A DNA stretch of 40,564 nucleotides. Origin: Undibacterium sp. (GTDB taxonomy: Bacteria; Pseudomonadota; Gammaproteobacteria; Burkholderiales; Burkholderiaceae_D). Shown here one piece after another: positions 36,641-40,564 of the stretch. The notes beneath the pieces are model-generated. The model ran no database searches, was not told the DNA's origin, and saw only the letters and a program-made list of their open reading frames with translations. Positions within the stretch are counted from its first letter, which is position 1. Each line of letters opens with the position of its first letter. The translations under genes were made by a program, and so were the position numbers. The DNA is taken from the NCBI RefSeq assembly GCF_030651495.1, contig NZ_JAUSFI010000011.1:1-40564 (forward strand), read 5' to 3'.

Positions 36641-36669
36641 ATAATAACGAGTCAACAATGAGAAAACAA
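36641..36669 (-). promoter_or_regulatory. Probable gyrA promoter
   Basis: On the minus strand, TTGTTT (36664-36669) and TATTAT (36641-36646) are separated by exactly 17 bp, 31 bp upstream of the gyrA start codon. The -10 has five of six consensus bases. Confidence 0.5.
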
Positions 36670-36816
36670 TACGTTGACATCGTGCACAAAAAATATGACT
36701 TTGAATTACATTTAAAATGAATTCAGTGTCCGTCATTTTTTAGCGCTGAACTTCTGATTCTAACATGCCTACCCAGTACCAACATCGTTTTTACACCAAG
36801 ACAACAAACCAGCAAG

Positions 36817-36859
36817 TGTCATTCAAATGACAGCAGATGTCTCTGGGGCATGATGTAAT
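36817..36859 (+). promoter_or_regulatory. Probable promoter and palindromic operator of the first ompA-like gene
   Basis: An extended -10, TG-A-TGTAAT (36851-36859), lies 45 bp before the start codon. The palindrome TGTCATTCAAATGACA (36817-36832; 7-bp perfect arms, 2-bp centre) covers the place expected for the -35 box. That arrangement suits control by a dimeric regulator, which is not identified. Confidence 0.45.
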
Positions 36860-36903
36860 CTCGTTAGAAAGAAAAAAGACACCCCACCTCACGGAGACCA
36901 AAC

Positions 36904-37581
36904 ATGAAGCAAAAACTTGCTATCGCTTACTGCCTTGCTACTGCAGCCTTACCATCTATCGCGCAAACGGACATCAAAACTACAACGACAAATAGCGCCT
37001 ACATTCAAGATGGCCGAGGTACGATCAGCCGCAACGGGACTGGCTTGTGCTGGCGCTCTGGATATTGGACCCCGGCTGACTCACTGCCTGGTTGCGACGG
37101 CACTACAGCAGCACTCGCTGAGCAACCAGCAATTGCAGCAATTACCCCAATAACGAAAGCAATTGCTGCACCTGCAGTAAAGTCGGCAGCACCCAAGCGC
37201 TGTGATTTTGCGGTCACGCTGCAAAATGATGAGACCTTCGACTTCAATAAGTCCAGCCTTAAATCCATAGCAAAACAACGCATAGACAATGAAATCATGG
37301 GTAAATTAGCAAATTGCGCCCAATTAGATTTAGTGATCGTAACTGGCCACACCGACTTAATCGGCACCCAACAGTACAACCAAAAATTATCAGAAAAACG
37401 CGCGACGGCTGTTGCCAGTTATCTAAGCAGCAAAGGTATCACTGCAATGATAGACACTATGGGCATGGGAAAAACACAACAAATCAAAACTTGCGAGGAA
37501 AAACTTTCACAAACGAAACTAGCGGAATGCCTAGGACCTAACCGTCGCGTAGTAATAGAAGGTCGAGGATTGGCAAAATAA
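36904..37581 (+). CDS. OmpA-family outer membrane/peptidoglycan-associated protein (1)
   Basis: 225 aa. A signal peptide ends at SIA-QT (about residue 20). The next part has the Burkholderiales-type box NSAYIQDGRGT followed by NGTGLCWRSGYWTPAD. An Ala/Ile/Pro-rich linker and a C-terminal OmpA peptidoglycan-binding domain (about 105-225) follow, with FDFNKSSL, GHTDLIGT and NRRVVIEGRG. A Cys pair (CEEKLSQTKLAEC) forms the family's inserted loop. The N-terminal beta-barrel is lacking, so it is a periplasmic anchor or lipoprotein-like form. GGAG precedes the ATG. It is a paralogue of the next gene. Confidence 0.85.
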   Translation: MKQKLAIAYCLATAALPSIAQTDIKTTTTNSAYIQDGRGTISRNGTGLCWRSGYWTPADSLPGCDGTTAALAEQPAIAAITPITKAIAAPAVKSAAPKRCDFAVTLQNDETFDFNKSSLKSIAKQRIDNEIMGKLANCAQLDLVIVTGHTDLIGTQQYNQKLSEKRATAVASYLSSKGITAMIDTMGMGKTQQIKTCEEKLSQTKLAECLGPNRRVVIEGRGLAK

Positions 37582-37852
37582 GGACAAAGCACAAGGGCTG
37601 CACAAACAAAACAGGGACTGCAAAGCTGTTGCCAAAACAAGACAAAATTTACCAAATACCTTTTTGGCGATTTCACAAAATTAGCCTGTTAGTCTTTTTT
37701 ATGGCAAAATGGTCAGGTATGAAAATAAATACTGATTTGGCATTAACTTGTTTTTCCGTAACAGTATTGTAATCAAGCACGTGGTATCATCCAATTTTAT
37801 GCAGTCTTTTTTGCGCAGTTCATCTGCGGTAATCTCACTCGAGAAAAAAAAT

Positions 37853-38521
37853 ATGAAAATTTTAGTCAAACTCGTTATCGCAGCGTCGACAGTCGCCGCC
37901 TTTTCCGCATCCGCACAAACAGTGACGGATATCCAAGCAAAAACACCTAACAGCGCTTACGTTCAAGATGCTCGCGGTGTAATCGTACGTGATCCATTTG
38001 GTCTGTGCTGGAGAACTGGTTACTGGACACCAGCTGACTCCGATGCAGTGGTAGGTTGTGATGGTGTCGTAGCAAAAGTTGCACCAGTTGCACCAGTTGC
38101 CGCACCAGTTGCTGCACCAGCCGCACCAACAAAAGCGGTTGCGCCAATGGCACCAACTTCTGAGAAAGTTACTTTCGCAGCTGATGCTTTCTTTGACTTC
38201 GACAAAGCGGTACTTAAGCCAGAAGCCAAGGTTAAACTGAATGATATGGCATCTAAACTGAAAGGTATCAACCTGGAAGTTGTGATCGCTGTTGGACATA
38301 CAGACTCTGTTGGTTCGGATGCTTACAATCAAAAATTGTCAGTAAAACGTGCTGAAGCAGTTAAAGCTTACTTGGTAAGCACTGGTATCGAAGCAAGCCG
38401 TGTCTACACAGAAGGTAAAGGCGAAAAACAACCAGTTGCTGACAATAAATCAGCTGAAGGTCGCGCTAAAAACCGTCGCGTAGAAATTGAAGTGGTAGGT
38501 ACACGCAATGTACAAAAATAA
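37853..38521 (+). CDS. OmpA-family outer membrane/peptidoglycan-associated protein (2)
   Basis: 222 aa from the ATG at 37853, preceded by an AG-rich stretch. It has a signal peptide (KILVKLVIAASTVAAFSASA), a box close to that of its neighbour (NSAYVQDARGVIVRDPFGLC, then WRTGYWTPADSD), a repetitive Ala/Val/Pro linker (APVAPVAAPVAAPAAP), and an OmpA domain with FFDFDKAVL, GHTDSVGSDAYNQ and NRRVEIEVVGT. It lacks the Cys-containing loop of the first protein. A longer frame to 37748 crosses the promoter region and is unlikely. The two genes arose by tandem duplication. A strong terminator follows. Confidence 0.88.
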   Translation: MKILVKLVIAASTVAAFSASAQTVTDIQAKTPNSAYVQDARGVIVRDPFGLCWRTGYWTPADSDAVVGCDGVVAKVAPVAPVAAPVAAPAAPTKAVAPMAPTSEKVTFAADAFFDFDKAVLKPEAKVKLNDMASKLKGINLEVVIAVGHTDSVGSDAYNQKLSVKRAEAVKAYLVSTGIEASRVYTEGKGEKQPVADNKSAEGRAKNRRVEIEVVGTRNVQK

Positions 38522-38575
38522 TTAGATAACCTTTTAGTTTATCTAATAAAAACCTCGCTACGGCGGGGTTTTTTA
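38521..38575 (+). terminator. Double hairpin with intrinsic terminator after the second ompA-like gene
   Basis: A first AT-rich hairpin (9-bp arms, 38521-38529 and 38539-38547) starts right at the stop codon. A second one, ACCTCGC/GCGGGGT (about 38552-38569, one G-T pair), is followed by six T residues (38569-38574). The second is a standard Rho-independent terminator; the first may protect the 3' end. Confidence 0.9.
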
Positions 38576-38598
38576 TTGCCTGTTTGAATATAAATATG

Positions 38599-38628
38599 TT
38601 GACATACTGTCAAAAAAATACCTAAAAT
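38599..38628 (+). promoter_or_regulatory. Probable ubiG promoter with a palindrome over the -35 box
   Basis: TTGACA (38599-38604) and TAAAAT (38623-38628) are 18 bp apart; the expected transcript start is near 38635, giving a leader of about 110 bases. TGACA-TAC-TGTCA (38600-38612) is a perfect palindrome overlapping the -35 box, a possible operator. Confidence 0.55.
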
Positions 38629-38746
38629 AAAGCATTTTCGGAATATAATCGAGCAAAATATGCTCAGATAAGAAAATACACGTTTACTTTAGAAGTGTCA
38701 TAAAATAGCAAACCATTGCCACCACAATACTAACGTTCTTCCATCT

Positions 38747-39451
38747 ATGACCACCCTGAACGCAGACCCGTCAGAAATCCAAAAATTCAGTGATCTCGCA
38801 CACCATTGGTGGGATCCCACCTCTGAATTTCGCCCCCTACATGAAATAAACCCCTTACGTCTTGAGTGGATTAACAATCGTGTTTCATTAGCAGGAAAAA
38901 ATGTTATTGATATTGGCTGCGGAGGCGGTATTTTGGCTGAATCTATGGCAAAAAAAGGGGCCAAAGTCACCGGCATCGACCTTTCTGATAAAGCATTAAA
39001 GGTCGCCGATTTGCATGGACTGGAATCCGGCATCAGTGTACGGTACGAGAAAATCTCTGCCGAAGAAATGGCAAACCGAGAAACAGAACAGTACGACATT
39101 GTTACTTGCATGGAAATGTTAGAGCACGTACCCGATCCCACGTCTATCGTTAAAGCCTGTGCCAAACTGGTCAAACCAGGTGGGCATGTGTTTTTCTCAA
39201 CATTAAACCGCAACCTGAAGTCTTATTTGTTTGCCGTGATTGGGGCCGAATATCTTTTACAATTGCTACCCAAAGGTACGCACGATTACGCAAAATTCAT
39301 CACTCCAGCAGAACTGTCACAGGCTATTCGCAATGCTGATTTACAAATAGATGGAATAAAAGGTTTGAGCTATAACCCCCTCACTAAAATTTACTCACTG
39401 AACCAAGACACCAGCGTCAACTACATGGTTGCCTGCACCCGTCCATTCTGA
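38747..39451 (+). CDS. ubiG: Ubiquinone biosynthesis O-methyltransferase
   Basis: 234 aa. It performs the two SAM-dependent O-methylations of ubiquinone synthesis. The family opening [19 protein letters not shown] and the SAM motif [13 protein letters not shown] (about residue 48-60) are clear, followed by EMLEHVPDP and [14 protein letters not shown]. Length matches UbiG (about 235-240 aa). gyrA-ubiG-gph order is shared with Pseudomonas (where mupP occupies the gph place). A palindrome CATCACA/TGTGATG (39459-39484) lies between it and the next gene, without a T-tract. Confidence 0.95.
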   Translation: MTTLNADPSEIQKFSDLAHHWWDPTSEFRPLHEINPLRLEWINNRVSLAGKNVIDIGCGGGILAESMAKKGAKVTGIDLSDKALKVADLHGLESGISVRYEKISAEEMANRETEQYDIVTCMEMLEHVPDPTSIVKACAKLVKPGGHVFFSTLNRNLKSYLFAVIGAEYLLQLLPKGTHDYAKFITPAELSQAIRNADLQIDGIKGLSYNPLTKIYSLNQDTSVNYMVACTRPF

Positions 39452-39509
39452 ACATTCACATCACAACATTCATTTGCTGTGATGGTGCAACTCTCCTGAT
39501 AGCGCAAGT

Positions 39510-40187
39510 ATGCAAGCCCCCAAAGCAATATTATTCGATCTCGATGGTACACTAGCCGATACCGCGCCAGACCTCGCTGCCGCAGTCAATTTGATGCGAA
39601 CACAGCGCGGCCTGCTCCCGACACCCTACATAAACCTGCGCCCTTTTGCCTCAGCGGGCGCACGTGGACTTCTCGGTGCCGGATTTGATATCACGCCTGA
39701 GCATACTGACTATGAAGCGATGCGGGTCGAATTTTTGAACAATTATGAATCTGCCATCGCGGAACGGAGTCATTTATTCGCGCATGTAGCACGTTTGCTG
39801 GACGGCTTGAAACAGCTTAATTTGCCTTGGGGTATCGCTACCAATAAAGCGGCGCGTTTCACTGTCCCGTTAATTCCCTTGCTGGGCTTGCAAGATGCCG
39901 CTTGCGTCATCTCCGGCGATACGACCGCACATGCGAAACCGCATCCCGAACCGCTTTTTGAGGCGGCACGCCGTCTTCATATCAAGCCACAAGAATGTTG
40001 GTACATAGGCGATGATCTGCGCGATATTCAAGCCGGCCATGCGGCAGGAATGCCCACCGTTGCGGCGGCATGGGGCTATTGCGGCACAACTGAGCCTAAC
40101 CACTGGGAAGCCAACGCGATACTAGATAGCCCGCTTGAATTACTTGAACTCATCCGCTTAAAATATTTACCGACCACCAGCTCTTGA
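39510..40187 (+). CDS. gph: HAD phosphatase, phosphoglycolate phosphatase/MupP type
   Basis: 225 aa, a class IA HAD hydrolase. It has the nucleophile motif LFDLDGTLADT (residues 8-18), a helical cap, the lysine motif KPHPEPL, and GDDLRDIQAG for Mg2+ binding. Betaproteobacterial members are annotated as phosphoglycolate phosphatase; the Pseudomonas gene in the same place next to ubiG encodes MupP (MurNAc-6-phosphate phosphatase, cell-wall recycling). Sequence motifs cannot decide between the substrates. It starts 58 bp after ubiG, and tmRNA follows after 47 bp. Confidence 0.85.
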   Translation: MQAPKAILFDLDGTLADTAPDLAAAVNLMRTQRGLLPTPYINLRPFASAGARGLLGAGFDITPEHTDYEAMRVEFLNNYESAIAERSHLFAHVARLLDGLKQLNLPWGIATNKAARFTVPLIPLLGLQDAACVISGDTTAHAKPHPEPLFEAARRLHIKPQECWYIGDDLRDIQAGHAAGMPTVAAAWGYCGTTEPNHWEANAILDSPLELLELIRLKYLPTTSS

Positions 40188-40234
40188 AACTAGCCGGCAT
40201 CAGCCCAATTATTAGAGTATACTGAAAACGTTTT

Positions 40235-40564
40235 GGGGACGACCAGGTTTCGACAGGGGTTGCAAAGCAGCGCAGGGCATACCGAGGACTGACTACCTCG
40301 TAAATACAATCAGAAATATATAACTGCAAACGATAACTCGTACGCATTAGCAGCTTAATTGCTTGCTAACTCTACACCGCTTCTTCCCTAGGGCGGGCTG
40401 GCAACAGCAGTAGAGTCATTCATAGGGAATCGTCTTAGGTCGGGTTACTTGACTCAAGATTAAATAATAGGTAACTCGTCTTTTCGCAGCGTGTGCGTTC
40501 GCGTCGTAGAGGTTAAATTAAATAACAGCACTAAGTATGTAGAACTGTCTGTAGAGTGCTTCTG
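40235..40564 (+). ncRNA. ssrA: Transfer-messenger RNA (tmRNA), 3' end beyond the window
   Basis: It begins GGGGACGACCAGGTTTCGAC, the typical one-piece tmRNA 5' end, followed by GGTTGCAAAGCAGCGCAGGGC and the CCTCGTAAATAC segment. The tag frame runs from GCA at 40326 to TAA at 40356-40358 and reads ANDNSYALAA, ending in the ALAA degron for ClpXP. The pseudoknot region continues to the window end, and the tRNA-like 3' part is cut off. A -10-like TATACT lies at 40218-40223, 11 bp upstream. tmRNA rescues stalled ribosomes. Confidence 0.95.

Noticed and set aside
36611..36736. N-terminal extension of gyrA
   Set aside because: It covers the promoter-like boxes; the family start [10 protein letters not shown] is at 36610.
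1..40564. CRISPR arrays, transposases, integrases and tRNA genes
   Set aside because: None seen on either strand; the tRNA-like part of tmRNA lies beyond the window.

Overview
The window looks like a chromosomal segment of a betaproteobacterium in Burkholderiales, most likely Oxalobacteraceae (Undibacterium/Herminiimonas/Janthinobacterium-like). This rests on the gyrA-serC-pheA-tyrA-aroA-cmk-rpsA-ihfB-lapA-lapB gene order, two OmpA proteins of the Burkholderiales type next to ubiG, a CadR/PbrR-type regulator, and a one-piece tmRNA with tag ANDNSYALAA. No database search was possible; family calls come from recognised motifs, lengths and gene order.

Region 1 (1-5992, + strand, visibly GC-rich): a lysine fermentation operon, kamA (3' end only)-kdd-kamB-kamD-kamE-kal-kce. 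It covers beta-lysine isomerisation, oxidative deamination, cleavage with acetyl-CoA and deamination to crotonyl-CoA. A strong hairpin separates kamA from kdd. No kamC or CoA-transferase gene is in the window.

Region 2 (6000-11276): an accessory island. Two overlapping minus-strand genes encode P-loop NTPases: a 401-aa ATPase with a C-terminal winged-helix-like region, and a 1079-aa ATPase-wHTH-TPR protein. A 36-bp palindrome precedes the first gene. On the far side of the pair lies a decayed second copy of kal fused to the end of kce, so the cassette is bracketed by direct-repeat remnants of the lysine operon. This is the most unusual part of the window.

Region 3 (11277-15055): a MarC-family membrane protein, then a divergent merR-type regulator and Cd/Zn/Pb P-type ATPase sharing a classic MerR-type promoter, then a small unknown gene overlapping the ATPase gene tail.

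Region 4 (15135-19945, - strand): the stress cluster prkA-yeaH-spoVR, then 359 bp of AT-rich intergenic DNA. cysM and a ComEA-like helix-hairpin-helix protein follow.

Region 5 (21980-36610, - strand): a long housekeeping block read from right to left: gyrA, serC, pheA, tyrA, aroA, cmk, rpsA, ihfB, lapA, lapB, ugd, hldA. It links DNA topology, serine and aromatic amino acid synthesis, translation, nucleoid structure and LPS/envelope control. Several genes overlap by ATGA or are a few bases apart.

Region 6 (36611-40564, + strand): two ompA-like genes, ubiG, a gph/mupP-type phosphatase, and ssrA (tmRNA), which runs off the end of the window.
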